36,355 bases of DNA from an uncultured Sphingomonadales bacterium (GCA_937129355.1 CAKZNA010000127.1:1-36355); one strand, 5' to 3'; shown: positions 18,314-30,118, counted from the first letter of the stretch. Translations and numbers: made by a program. Notes: a model not told the origin generated them from the letters alone.

Positions 18314-18481
18314 GTGAACAACAGTCATTTGTCCGCCCTCAAACAGAAACATATCGATCTGGAAAGCAGATTGGAACAAGAGGAAAACCGGCCAATGCCT
18401 GATGAAACACTGCTCCACGCGCTCAAGAAACAGAAGCTTGCATTGAAGGACGAGATGTCCCGTGAGGCTGAACCGGCCTGA
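18314..18481 (+). CDS. YdcH family (DUF465) protein
   Basis: MNNSHLSALKQKHIDLESRLEQEENRPMPDETLLHALKKQKLALKDEMSREAEPA. AAAGGAGAG Shine-Dalgarno upstream of GTG 18314. Confidence 0.85.
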   Translation: MNNSHLSALKQKHIDLESRLEQEENRPMPDETLLHALKKQKLALKDEMSREAEPA

Positions 18482-18564
18482 CGGCAAGGAATTCGCCAAA
18501 AAAATTGAGGTAAATCGACTGCTTGCCCCTCGCGGCATGTGATTTCATCTGCTAGAGCCGCGTC

Positions 18565-20829
18565 ATGGAAAGCGCAGCCAAATCGGCAAGAGAAATTTTA
18601 ACGGGCCTTCACGATGTGATGGCGTCGAAGGTTGACGCGCAGGCAAAGCTTGATCGCGTTGTCGAAGTTATTGGCGACGCGCTGACCAGTGAAGTTTGCT
18701 CAATCTATCTTTTGCGCGATGGCGCATTGGAATTATGTGCGACGCTTGGTTTGAAAGAAACAGCGGTGCATGTGACCCGGCTTGGCAGCGGCGAAGGATT
18801 GATCGGGACTATCGCCCAGAATGTCGAGACGTTGAATCTGGATGAGGCGGCTTCGCATCCCGCATTTCTGTATAAGCCTGAAACAGGTGAAGAAAGCTTC
18901 CACAGTTTTGCCGGCGTACCAATTGTAAGGTCGGAAAACGCGGTTGGCGTTGTCAGCGTGCAACATGTCGAGCCGCGCCGGTATGACGAGGTGGAAATAG
19001 AAGCGCTGCAAACCGTTGCAATGGTATTGTCAGAACTGATTGCCAATGCTGGGATGATCGATGATCTTTCGCTGGGTTCTACATTTGATGATACGACCGC
19101 TTTGTTGAGCGGGCAGCCTTTGGTAGGCGGCCTCGCCGCTGGTGCTGCTATCTTCCATCAGCCTAATGTGCGCGTTGAGCATGTTGTCGCCGAAGATACC
19201 GAAGCAGAACGTCAAAGGGTCTATTCGGCTTTTGCAAAAATGCGAGAGCAGATAGACGACATGACCAAACAGGCCGATTTCGGCGCGGGCAGCGAACATG
19301 AAGAAATTCTCGAGACCTATAAAATGTTTGCCTATGACGAGGGTTGGTCGCGGCGGATAAACGAGGCGATAGATAGCGGCTTGACGGCAGAAGCCGCAAT
19401 TGAACGCGTCCAGCAACGTACCCGTATGCGTATGCGGCAAATTGATGATCCGCTGCTTGCCGACCGTATGCATGATCTTGAAGATCTCTCTAATCGCTTG
19501 ATGCGTATTGTCGCCGGGAAAATCGGCACTGCAGCCAAGTTGGGGCTAACCGAAGATTCAATTTTGATCGCGCGCAATTTGGGGCCTGCTGAATTATTGG
19601 AATATGACAAAAGACGGCTGCGCGGGGTCATATTGGAAGAGGGATCTTTAACTGCCCATGTTACGATTGTTGCGCGCGCCATGGGTATTCCTGTGCTGGG
19701 CCGTGTTGCCGACGTCAGGCATAAGGTTCGCGACGGTGACATGCTGCTGCTCAATGTCGAGCAAAAGAGCATTATTGCCCGCCCGCAGCAAAGCGCTCTT
19801 GATGTTTTCCAGGCGGAGCTAGCGGACCGTCAGAAGAAAAAAGCGCGCTATGCCGAATTGCGCGATGTGCCAGCCGAGACAACAGATGGCACGCGCATCG
19901 CCCTGATGATCAACGCTGGCCTGCGAGATGATGTGACGGCATTGTCGTTGGCGGGTGCAGACGGTGTCGGGCTTTTCCGCACCGAGTTTCAGTTCCTGAT
20001 ATCGGCCACTTTACCGCAGCGCGAACGTCAGCAGCGTTTCTATCGCGAAGTGATGGATGCTGCTGGTGAAAAGCCGGTAATATTCCGTACCGTTGATGTC
20101 GGCGGGGACAAAGCGTTGCCTTATCTGAAAATTGCATCGGCAAAGGAGGAAAATCCTGCGCTGGGTTGGCGCGCGTTGCGGCTTGCACTCGATCAGGAAG
20201 GTTTGATGAAAGCGCAGGCGCGCGGGCTTTTGGAAGCTGCGGCGGGGCGCACCTTGCATGTCATGTTTCCGATGGTATCGGAGCCGTGGGAATTTGATCA
20301 GGCAAAGGCTATCTTTGATGCTCAAATTGCATATCTGAAAGGGCGCAAACGGCAGTTGCCCACACATATTCGTTACGGCGTTATGCTAGAAGTACCTGCG
20401 CTTGCGGAGACGCTTGATCTAATCTTGCCAAAAATCGACTTCATCTCGATCGGCACCAACGACCTTACTCAGTTTCTTTTCGCCGCCGACCGAGCAGACC
20501 CGAGATTAGCTGAACGATATGACTGGTTTAGCCCGGCGATTTTTCGGTTTATCAGGCGAGTGCTTAAAACATGCGAAGGCCATGATGTAGACATCACCGT
20601 TTGCGGTGAAATGGGGGGCAGGCCGCTCGAGGCACTGGCGCTTATTGGTATAGGTATTCGGCGTTTGTCTATTACGCCGGCTGCCATCGGTTCGATCAAG
20701 GCAATGATCCGCACAGCCGATCAGGGAGAGCTTACCAAAAAAATGGATGAGCTGCTTGCCAATCCGTCAGAGAATATGCGGCAAACCTTTCGTGATTGGG
20801 TGGAAGCAAAGGGAATTGAGACGGGCTGA
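18565..20829 (+). CDS. ptsP: phosphoenolpyruvate--protein phosphotransferase PtsP (EI-Ntr) with N-terminal GAF domain
   Basis: GAF region, GSLTAHVTIVARAMGIPVLG (active His), GVGLFRTEFQFL, VDVGGDKALPYL, GTNDLTQFLFAADR, VCGEMGGRPLEALALIG. Confidence 0.95.
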   Translation: MESAAKSAREILTGLHDVMASKVDAQAKLDRVVEVIGDALTSEVCSIYLLRDGALELCATLGLKETAVHVTRLGSGEGLIGTIAQNVETLNLDEAASHPAFLYKPETGEESFHSFAGVPIVRSENAVGVVSVQHVEPRRYDEVEIEALQTVAMVLSELIANAGMIDDLSLGSTFDDTTALLSGQPLVGGLAAGAAIFHQPNVRVEHVVAEDTEAERQRVYSAFAKMREQIDDMTKQADFGAGSEHEEILETYKMFAYDEGWSRRINEAIDSGLTAEAAIERVQQRTRMRMRQIDDPLLADRMHDLEDLSNRLMRIVAGKIGTAAKLGLTEDSILIARNLGPAELLEYDKRRLRGVILEEGSLTAHVTIVARAMGIPVLGRVADVRHKVRDGDMLLLNVEQKSIIARPQQSALDVFQAELADRQKKKARYAELRDVPAETTDGTRIALMINAGLRDDVTALSLAGADGVGLFRTEFQFLISATLPQRERQQRFYREVMDAAGEKPVIFRTVDVGGDKALPYLKIASAKEENPALGWRALRLALDQEGLMKAQARGLLEAAAGRTLHVMFPMVSEPWEFDQAKAIFDAQIAYLKGRKRQLPTHIRYGVMLEVPALAETLDLILPKIDFISIGTNDLTQFLFAADRADPRLAERYDWFSPAIFRFIRRVLKTCEGHDVDITVCGEMGGRPLEALALIGIGIRRLSITPAAIGSIKAMIRTADQGELTKKMDELLANPSENMRQTFRDWVEAKGIETG

Positions 20830-20836
20830 TGTAAAT

Positions 20837-20857
20837 GCTCCGCTATGCGGGGCTTTT
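20837..20857 (+). terminator. rho-independent terminator downstream of ptsP
   Basis: GCTCCGC-TAT-GCGGGGC-TTTT (one G-U pair). Confidence 0.6.
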
Positions 20858-20925
20858 GTCATTGACTTTACTTCGGCGACATCCATTGTGGCGTCGAAGC
20901 CCGTCAGAGGCTTGGGAGATGGGTC

Positions 20926-21786
20926 GTGTCCGAAGAAATTGATGAAAATGCGGAAGGTGCTGTTGGGGCTCAGACGCCGGAAAATGAAGAATTCGAGTTT
21001 CATAAGGTTGGGGAGAAGCTCGCCGCCGAACGAAAGTCGCAAGGCCTTGATCTAACAACGATTGCCGAGCGAACCCGTGTGCCCATTCGGCATCTGGAGG
21101 GAATCGAAAAATCCGATTTTGCCACGCTGCCGGGTTCAACTTATACATTGGGCTTCGCGCGCAGCTACGCGCGAACGCTTGGCTTGGATGCTGCGGCCAT
21201 TGGCGCAGAATTGCGTAGTGAATTGAATGAAAGCGGTCATAGCGGGCATCAAGCCCCGTCACAAAGCTATGAACCAACCGATCCCGCGCGGATACCATCA
21301 AAGGCGCTTGCATGGACGGCGGCCGGCATTGCTGCGGTTTTGCTGATTGCCTATCTTGTATGGCGGAGCAGCATTTTTGACGGCGGCGACGAAGCGGGTG
21401 ATCTGGTGGCTGAAGAGGCTGCCGAAACTGGTGATACAGGAAGCGCGGCGGCCAGTGATGCGGTAGCGGCAGACCCGGCTGGTGCAGTGATACTGACCGC
21501 CAACGATACGGTTTGGGTGCGGATATATGATGCGGAAAATAAGCGCCTGTATGAAAAGGAAATGCAAAAGGGCGATAGCTTCACGGTTCCTGCAGATGCG
21601 AACAACCCGATGATTAACACCGGGCGGGCGCAGGCAATTGATGTGACTATCGGGGGCCAGAAAGTGGAAGCGCTGGGGGCTGCCGATATTCCCATTTTGG
21701 ATGTTGGTGTAAGCGCAGCCGCACTGGTCGCGCGAGGAACGGAAGAAGCGTCATCTGATGCAGATTTAGCAACTTCTGAACAATAA
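20926..21786 (+). CDS. RodZ-like helix-turn-helix membrane protein (DUF4115 C-terminus)
   Basis: GTG start. HTH VGEKLAAERKSQGLDLTTIAERTRVPIRHLEGIEKSDFATLPGSTYTLGFARSYARTLGLD, one TM, C-terminal TANDTVWVRIYDAENKRLYEKEMQKGDSF. Confidence 0.88.
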   Translation: MSEEIDENAEGAVGAQTPENEEFEFHKVGEKLAAERKSQGLDLTTIAERTRVPIRHLEGIEKSDFATLPGSTYTLGFARSYARTLGLDAAAIGAELRSELNESGHSGHQAPSQSYEPTDPARIPSKALAWTAAGIAAVLLIAYLVWRSSIFDGGDEAGDLVAEEAAETGDTGSAAASDAVAADPAGAVILTANDTVWVRIYDAENKRLYEKEMQKGDSFTVPADANNPMINTGRAQAIDVTIGGQKVEALGAADIPILDVGVSAAALVARGTEEASSDADLATSEQ

Positions 21787-21790
21787 AACC

Positions 21791-21806
21791 GCCTTTTATT
21801 AAAGGC
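21791..21806. repeat. short inverted repeat downstream of the rodZ-like gene (weak terminator or attenuator candidate)
   Basis: GCCTTT-TATT-AAAGGC, perfect 6-bp arms, five bases after the stop codon; no immediate T-tract. Confidence 0.45.
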
Positions 21807-21893
21807 TTAAGTCATTTTTCCCGCGAGACTCTTTATTGAGCGACTCGGGCAAGTTATAGGTCGTTTAAATAAGCGATTTCGGGGAGATCAACG

Positions 21894-22751
21894 ATGAAGC
21901 TACGACATATCATGCTGGTGACGGCTATCGTCTTTTCGCCTGCCGCAGCCTTCGCGCAAGACAGCGCAAATATCGAGGGCCGGGTAAAGAAGCTTGAAAA
22001 AGAAGTTCGCGCTGTTCAGCGCGTGGTATTCCCGGGCGGCGCTGGCAAATATTTCGAGCCCGAGATTAAACCTGAAGGAACATCGAAACAGAGCGGGGGT
22101 ACCAATTCAAACGCCGCGGCCGCTGGCCTCAATTCCCGAATTGATTCTTTGGAAGCGCAGCTTGCTGAATTGACGGGGCAAGTGGAGCAGCAAGGTAATA
22201 AGCTACGCACAATGGAAACCCGGTTGAAGGCGTTGGAGGCCGGTATCAAGACGGCTGATGTCGCACCTGCCACAACCACTGCAACGACAAAACCAGCAGC
22301 TACATCGACAATGAGCGCGCGAGCGAAGGAAGTCGCGGCGGTTGAAAAACCAAGCACGGGCGATGCCTTTGAAGATAATTATAATTACGGTTATCGTCTC
22401 TGGGCGGCCAAATTCTATCCTGAAGCGCAAACGCAATTGCAGGCAACCGTGGACAATTTTCCGAAACACGGGCGCGTTAGTTTTGCCCGCAATCTTTTGG
22501 GGCGTTCATGGTTGGATGACGGCAAACCAAATTCGGCGATAAAAATATTCTATGCGAATTATAAGGACATTCCGGCTGGCGGCAGAGCGCCGGAAAGCCT
22601 TTATTTTCTGGGCGTAGCGCTTACGCAGGTGAAGCAGGCACAGGATGCTTGTAAAACTTTCGCACAGTTGGAAGCCGCGTTTCCCGGCGAAACTTCCGGG
22701 CGTCTCGCTGGACGGCTGGAACGCGGCCGTGCCCGCGCCAAATGTAGCTAG
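21894..22751 (+). CDS. cpoB: Tol-Pal system protein YbgF/CpoB
   Basis: Signal peptide, coiled-coil (VKKLEKEVRAVQRVVFPGG...LNSRIDSLEAQLAELTGQVEQQGNKLRTMETRL), C-terminal TPR segment YNYGYRLWAAKFYPEAQTQLQATVDNFPKHGRVSFARNLLGRS. Confidence 0.9.
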   Translation: MKLRHIMLVTAIVFSPAAAFAQDSANIEGRVKKLEKEVRAVQRVVFPGGAGKYFEPEIKPEGTSKQSGGTNSNAAAAGLNSRIDSLEAQLAELTGQVEQQGNKLRTMETRLKALEAGIKTADVAPATTTATTKPAATSTMSARAKEVAAVEKPSTGDAFEDNYNYGYRLWAAKFYPEAQTQLQATVDNFPKHGRVSFARNLLGRSWLDDGKPNSAIKIFYANYKDIPAGGRAPESLYFLGVALTQVKQAQDACKTFAQLEAAFPGETSGRLAGRLERGRARAKCS

Positions 22752-23696
22752 GTGAAAACTGTCTCTGATTTGGTGACGCCATTTTCGGAGGCTTTAGGCA
22801 GGCTCACCAATGACGAAACCGGGCGTATCTGTCTGGCTGTTTCCGGAGGCGCGGATAGTTTGGCTTTGCTGCTGCTCGCCCATCAAGTTGCGCCAGAGCG
22901 TATCGTTGCAGCAACGGTGGATCATGGATTGCGTGACGAAGCGGCGGGTGAGGCGCTATTCGTGGCATCGCTTTGCAAGCGGCTGAACGTTCAACATGCA
23001 ATCTTGGAACCGGATGCGCCGATTACCGGTAACCTGCAATCATCCGCGCGTGCGGCGCGATACGCGCTGCTTGAAAAATTCGCCGATAAACAGGACTGCA
23101 GCTGGATCGCCACCGCGCATCATGAGGATGATCAGGTGGAAACATTCCTGATGCGTCTGGCGCGCGGCAGCGGTGTGGATGGGCTGGCAGCGATCCGCGC
23201 GGTCAATGGCAGAATAATCAGGCCATTGCTTGAGTATTCCAAACAGCAGCTCGAGCATATTTGCGCAAGCGCTGGCATCACGCCCATTAGCGACCCGAGC
23301 AACGATGATGAAAGTTTTGATCGCGTACGGATGCGCAGATGGCTCGCAAACTCAAAGCTACCTTTTGCGGGCGACGCTTTAGGCAAGAGCGCATCTGCAC
23401 TTGCCGATGCATCGCATGCGCTCGGTTGGGTAACGGAACAATTGGCCGCCGACCGTATCGAAAAACACGATGATATGCTGGTCTTCACTGCGTCAGATTT
23501 ACCGCTCGAATTGCAACGCAGATTATTGCTTCATGCGCTTGCCATTATGCAACCCGCTATTGTTCCGCGCGGCGAGACGTTGGGGCAGGCGATTGCCAAA
23601 GTCAGCGGCGGAGGAAAAGCGATGGTTGGCGAATGCCTGATCACCGGCGGCCAAAGCTGGAAAATCGAAAAATCACCCCCGCGGCGGACGACGTAG
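22752..23696 (+). CDS. tilS: tRNA(Ile)-lysidine synthase TilS
   Basis: AVSGGADSLALLLLAHQ (PP-loop), TVDHGLRDEAAGEA, TAHHEDDQVETFLMRLARGSGVDGLAAI, RPLLEYSKQQLE. GTG start directly abuts cpoB. Confidence 0.94.
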   Translation: MKTVSDLVTPFSEALGRLTNDETGRICLAVSGGADSLALLLLAHQVAPERIVAATVDHGLRDEAAGEALFVASLCKRLNVQHAILEPDAPITGNLQSSARAARYALLEKFADKQDCSWIATAHHEDDQVETFLMRLARGSGVDGLAAIRAVNGRIIRPLLEYSKQQLEHICASAGITPISDPSNDDESFDRVRMRRWLANSKLPFAGDALGKSASALADASHALGWVTEQLAADRIEKHDDMLVFTASDLPLELQRRLLLHALAIMQPAIVPRGETLGQAIAKVSGGGKAMVGECLITGGQSWKIEKSPPRRTT

Positions 23697-23766
23697 CGTC
23701 TTTGCATTCCGAAAAAACTACTCCTATCGTAGTGCTGGGGGATCGTTGCGTTGAGGGAAATTTAGT

Positions 23767-25197
23767 TTGGCGACACCGGGTGGAAAAGTAAGACTGCCGA
23801 CCAAGCTGGCCTATGGTTTTGGGTCGTCGGCTTACGGTATCAAGGATGGCGGCTTCGCCTATTTCCTATTGCTATTTTACGGCACGGTTGTCGGGCTCGA
23901 TCCGGGTCTGGTTGGCCTCGCCATTTTTCTTGCTTTGGTGTGCGATGCGATAAGCGATCCGCTTGTCGGTTACTGGTCGGATAATTTCCATTCCAAATGG
24001 GGACGCAGGCATCCGTTTATGTATGCCGCCGCGTTGCCAGTGGCGCTAAGTTATTTCATGCTTTGGAATCCACCGGATTGGGGACAGGCTGGGCTATTCT
24101 GGTATGTGCTTATTTTGGCGATTGTGATCCGGACGCTGATAACGTTTTATGAAACGCCCAGCTCCGCGCTGCTGCCCGAATTGACGCAAAATTATGAAGA
24201 ACGCACTTCTGTACAAACCTTCCGGACATTCTTTGGCTGGTTTGGCGGAAATGCACTTTCGGTGTTGATGTGGGGCGCGTTGCTTGTTGCCACGGCAGAA
24301 TATCCGGTCGGTATCCTCAACCGGGATGGGTATGCCAATTACGGCATTATCGCGTCAGTGCTTATGTTTGTAGCGATCATGACATCTGCGCTCGGAACGC
24401 ATGGAGATATCAAACATCTGCGTGCGCCGCCACCAAAGTCGAAAATGAGCTTCGGCAAGATATTTGGCGAGATGTTTGAAACATTGCGGGACAAGTCGTT
24501 CCTTTCTCTGTTTATTTCAGTCCTGTTCGGGAATGTGGCAACGGGTTTTTCCGGCGGACTTGCCTTTCTGATGCTGACCTTTTTCTGGGGCTTTTCGCCG
24601 CCGCAGATATTCCTTTGGTCGGTCTTGGTGTTCATTTCCGCCTTTATTGCTCTGGCAATCGCGCCTCTGCTGGTAAAACGCTTTGGCAAGAAACCTAGCG
24701 TGATAGGTCTTGGCACCATAGCCTTCACCTTGGCGCCTATGCCTGTGCTTCTAAGGCTCTTGGATATGCTTCCCGCCAATGGTGACCCTATGCTTTTCCC
24801 AATCGTTGCGAGCTTTAATACCATCGATCTTGGTCTTATCATCGCATATCAGGCCGTCGCCTATTCGATGATTGGTGATCTTGTCGAAGAAAGCGAATTG
24901 CGTACAGGTAGGCGGTCCGAAGGAGTGTTCTATGCCGCGATTACCTTTACCCGCAAATGTTCACAGGGCCTTGGCGCTGCCTTGGCAGGCGGTACTTTGT
25001 ACCTGATCGCCTTTCCGCAGGGCGAGGCGGCGGCCAATGCATCTGATGAGAAGCTTTGGCAGCTAGGCGCGACCTATGCGCCTATGCTTTGGTTCCTTTG
25101 GGCGTCGATGCTTTTGGCGATATCTTTCTACCGGATAGATAAAACAGCGCATCAGGCTAATCTCGATGCTTTGGCAGAAGGAAAAACGGCGGCCTAA
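23767..25197 (+). CDS. MFS transporter, glycoside-pentoside-hexuronide (MelB-like) family
   Basis: LAYGFGSSAYGIKDGGFAYFLLLFYGTVVGLDPGLVGLAIFLALVCDAISDPLVGYWSDNFHSKWGRRHPFMY: GPH:cation symporter signature; about 12 TM segments. Confidence 0.88.
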   Translation: MATPGGKVRLPTKLAYGFGSSAYGIKDGGFAYFLLLFYGTVVGLDPGLVGLAIFLALVCDAISDPLVGYWSDNFHSKWGRRHPFMYAAALPVALSYFMLWNPPDWGQAGLFWYVLILAIVIRTLITFYETPSSALLPELTQNYEERTSVQTFRTFFGWFGGNALSVLMWGALLVATAEYPVGILNRDGYANYGIIASVLMFVAIMTSALGTHGDIKHLRAPPPKSKMSFGKIFGEMFETLRDKSFLSLFISVLFGNVATGFSGGLAFLMLTFFWGFSPPQIFLWSVLVFISAFIALAIAPLLVKRFGKKPSVIGLGTIAFTLAPMPVLLRLLDMLPANGDPMLFPIVASFNTIDLGLIIAYQAVAYSMIGDLVEESELRTGRRSEGVFYAAITFTRKCSQGLGAALAGGTLYLIAFPQGEAAANASDEKLWQLGATYAPMLWFLWASMLLAISFYRIDKTAHQANLDALAEGKTAA

Positions 25198-25337
25198 CAG
25201 CGCCGATTCCGCGTCAATTTCGGCTGAGAATGCCCGGTACCCAAAAATTTGTGCTATATATTGCCATTCCGCCAATCGCGCCTACATAGGGTAGGCAAAG
25301 CGCAGGCATGGTTCTGCGCATATATAAGCAAGGCAAT

Positions 25338-27296
<1,959 letters not shown>

Positions 27297-27392
27297 AGCC
27301 AGAAAATACCGACAGTCTATTGAATTCACTGCGCATTCATGCAAGTTCAGCTTAAGCGGAACGAAAGTTTTAGGCAGTTGGGAGCATAACAC

Positions 27393-27761
27393 TTGCGTAT
27401 TTCGGTAATATTGGTGGCAACGGGACTATTGATCACGAGCAGTGCAGCTATGGCTGCCATGAATGCGGATGTCTTTTACTACAAGGCTGCCGCGCTAGAG
27501 AAGCAAGGGATGGCCGCTGCTTTATCCAAAGATCTCAAACCGGTTATGAACGAGATGAAAGCGGCCGGAAGGGCGCTAAAAGCCGAGAATGAAGCGGCGA
27601 AGAAGAGGGGTAAACCACTTTTTTGCCCGCCCAAAAAGAGCAGCATGAACAGCAAGCAGGCGCTGGCCGCGCTTCGGGCGCTGGGCTCTGCTAAGCGCAA
27701 ATCAATGAATGTGAAGCAAGCGTTCCGCGCGATAATGATTAAGAAATATCCCTGTCGTTGA
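27393..27761 (+). CDS. small secreted protein with Rap1a/Tai-like C-terminal two-cysteine pattern
   Basis: Signal peptide MRISVILVATGLLITSSAAMA. C-terminal LFCPPKKSSMNSKQALAALRAL...MNVKQAFRAIMIKKYPCR resembles the FCxP...(x)n...fPC pattern of Rap1a/Tai-type proteins. Family call tentative. Confidence 0.55.
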   Translation: MRISVILVATGLLITSSAAMAAMNADVFYYKAAALEKQGMAAALSKDLKPVMNEMKAAGRALKAENEAAKKRGKPLFCPPKKSSMNSKQALAALRALGSAKRKSMNVKQAFRAIMIKKYPCR

Positions 27762-27798
27762 AAAACTGCTGCGTTGACAGTCTGTTTCCTAGATAGCA

Positions 27799-27814
27799 TC
27801 GCATGACCATGCGA
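27799..27814. repeat. perfect short inverted repeat upstream of the DUF3800-like gene
   Basis: TCGCATG-AC-CATGCGA, 12 nt before the ATG at 27826. Confidence 0.8.
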
Positions 27815-27825
27815 GAAGCAAGCTA

Positions 27826-28470
27826 ATGCCAATTTACTGCGATGAAAGCGGCGGTGTGTCGCGCGGGGTTATGACACTGGCCGCGCTGTTCATAGACGAA
27901 GATGCGGCAGAAGCCGTGCTCTCGCGCTTCCGCGACGTTACCGGACTGCGCGGTGAGCTAAAGGGTAGCCGTATCGATTTGGCGGAACGTGCTCTGGTTG
28001 TTGAATTGCTGGAAAAGACAGATGCCACAGCAACCGTGTCAATCGCGCTTTCGGCAACAGAGTCCAAAAAGGGCATGGACCGCGGTAGCCATGACATAAA
28101 TGTTTACGCAGCGTTGATGGATGATGCGGTTAGCGCGCTTTTGCCTTCCACAGGGGGCTGTTCTAGCGTTGTCATGGATGATGGGCGATACGGCGAAAAA
28201 GTGCTCGAATATGTCCGGCGGGAAATTGCCGCGATTGCTGGTCCTTGGAATACAAGCCAGTTGGTCGAGAGTGACAAGCTTGCCGGATTGCAACTGGCCG
28301 ATGTGCTCGCCAACAGTTTTTACAACCGCGCACGCGTATCGGGCAAGCAATCACGCGTTGCCGCTATTGTACAGCCAATGCTGGATGCGGGGCGCATAGA
28401 GATGCGCATATTGGACGGTGCGGAGGTTGAACCGCTACCCAAAAGTGTCAGAGCTAAGAAAGAGGACTGA
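27826..28470 (+). CDS. DUF3800-like domain protein
   Basis: N-terminal IYCDESGGVSRGVMTLAALFID and C-terminal ESDKLAGLQLADVLANSFYN match the YxDESG...LQxADxxA layout of DUF3800. Confidence 0.65.
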   Translation: MPIYCDESGGVSRGVMTLAALFIDEDAAEAVLSRFRDVTGLRGELKGSRIDLAERALVVELLEKTDATATVSIALSATESKKGMDRGSHDINVYAALMDDAVSALLPSTGGCSSVVMDDGRYGEKVLEYVRREIAAIAGPWNTSQLVESDKLAGLQLADVLANSFYNRARVSGKQSRVAAIVQPMLDAGRIEMRILDGAEVEPLPKSVRAKKED

Positions 28471-28477
28471 AGTCCTA

Positions 28478-28813
28478 TTAGTCGCGGGCAACGCCTGCGC
28501 TACGTGTAGGTGCAGCAGCGGTCAAACGAAGCGCTTCGGCAGATCGGCTCAAAGAACCGATTTCATCCGCTTCTTCATCATCATCCACTTGAACTTTCTG
28601 AAGTGACTGGACGAGGCCTTCTTTCAAATGCTTCGGTTTGATGGTTTCTTCGGCGATTTCGCGAAGAGCAACCACAGGATTCTTATCGCGATCACGTTCG
28701 ATTGTCAGCTCGCCACCGCCGGAAATCTCGCGTGCGCGCTCTGCAGCGAGCAATACGAGGTCAAAACGGTTGGTAACCTTATCAATACAATCTTCAACGG
28801 TAACGCGTGCCAT
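28478..28813 (-). CDS. rpoZ: DNA-directed RNA polymerase subunit omega
   Basis: [33 protein letters not shown]...[16 protein letters not shown]. Confidence 0.97.
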   Translation of the reverse strand: MARVTVEDCIDKVTNRFDLVLLAAERAREISGGGELTIERDRDKNPVVALREIAEETIKPKHLKEGLVQSLQKVQVDDDEEADEIGSLSRSAEALRLTAAAPTRSAGVARD

Positions 28814-28930
28814 GCTGGCTCCTGAAAACTTGGAATCATTTGGGAAGTCGAGCGCAAATAGGGTGCGCGCCGATTTTTGTCAATGGATGAGCGATTGCAC
28901 ATATCGTCGGTCCGGCTTATCCTTTTGAAC

Positions 28931-30118
28931 ATGGAAGCAAAAACCGAATTCACGGTCGACGGCCATCTGTTGCGGCTGGTCCATCAACCGAAGGAACGGC
29001 TTTCCGCGCTGCTTTCGCTTATAAATGAAGCGCAAAGCTCGATACAGTTGGTGATCTATATCTATCAAGCCGACCAAACCGGGCTGGAAGTGCTCGATGC
29101 GCTAGCTGCGGCGGCAAAGCGCGGCGTTAATGTCCGGCTGTTGATCGATAGTTTTGGATCTTCAGAAATGCGGGACAGTTTCTTTGCTCCGCTGGCGGAG
29201 GCAGGCGGTACATATCGGTGGTTTAGCTCAAAATGGAATGTTGGATATTTTGTCCGCAACCATCAAAAAATGGTGGTCGTTGATGGCGAAAAGGCCCTTA
29301 TCGGCGGTTTCAATATCGCCGATGATTATTTCGGGCGGGCGGGCGATGACAGCTGGGAAGATTTCGGGTTGTTGATTGAAGGTGATCAAGTGGCCCAGCT
29401 ATCGGCGCATTCTGGCCGGCTTTTCGATAGTGCAGAAGGTGGCGGCGTTAGGTTTTTGCAATTGCGGCACATGATCAATCACTGGGATGCGGGGAAGGGC
29501 AGGCTTCGCTGGCTGCTTGGCGGGCCGACCAACCGGATTTCACCATGGGCGATGCAGCTTAAGAATGATCTGGAGCAGGGCAAGCGTCTCGATATGGTCT
29601 GCGCCTATTTCACACCGACGCAAGCGATTTTGCGGCGCATATCACGGTTGACGCGGCAGGATGGCAAAGGGGTGATTATCTTTCCGGGCAAGACCGATAA
29701 TGGAGCGACGATCGGCGCGGCGCGGTCGCTCTACACCTATCTGCTCAAGCGCGGGGCTAGGCTGTTTGAATTCACGCCGCGACCCTTACATACCAAATTA
29801 TTGGTGATTGATGACGCAGCCTATATCGGATCGGCAAATCTCGACGTGCGCTCGCTCTTCATCAATATGGAGATCATGCTGCGGATTGAAGACGCGCAGT
29901 TGGCGGAATATCTACGCGGGCTGATTGCCACTATGGCCGAAGAATCTGAGGCACAGACGCTGGAGTTGCACCGCGCGCGCAAAAACTGGTTCAATCGCTT
30001 GCGTTGGGGGCTCGCTTATTTGCTCGTTGGCGGGATCGATTTTACGATTGGCCGGAGGATTAGATTTAGGCGATTGCGCAGCAAGACCAAATCGCTACCA
30101 TCGGATGCGCCTGACTAG
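28931..30118 (+). CDS. phospholipase D-like / cardiolipin synthase family protein
   Basis: Two HKD motifs: NHQKMVVVDGEKALIGGFNIADDYF and LHTKLLVIDDAAYIGSANLDVRS. Start uncertain (28877 in ORF track). Confidence 0.9.
   Translation: MEAKTEFTVDGHLLRLVHQPKERLSALLSLINEAQSSIQLVIYIYQADQTGLEVLDALAAAAKRGVNVRLLIDSFGSSEMRDSFFAPLAEAGGTYRWFSSKWNVGYFVRNHQKMVVVDGEKALIGGFNIADDYFGRAGDDSWEDFGLLIEGDQVAQLSAHSGRLFDSAEGGGVRFLQLRHMINHWDAGKGRLRWLLGGPTNRISPWAMQLKNDLEQGKRLDMVCAYFTPTQAILRRISRLTRQDGKGVIIFPGKTDNGATIGAARSLYTYLLKRGARLFEFTPRPLHTKLLVIDDAAYIGSANLDVRSLFINMEIMLRIEDAQLAEYLRGLIATMAEESEAQTLELHRARKNWFNRLRWGLAYLLVGGIDFTIGRRIRFRRLRSKTKSLPSDAPD

Noticed and set aside
23716-23735. ACTAC-TCCTATC-GTAGT hairpin between tilS and the MFS gene
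   Set aside because: Short AT-containing stem without a T-tract; no clear function can be supported.
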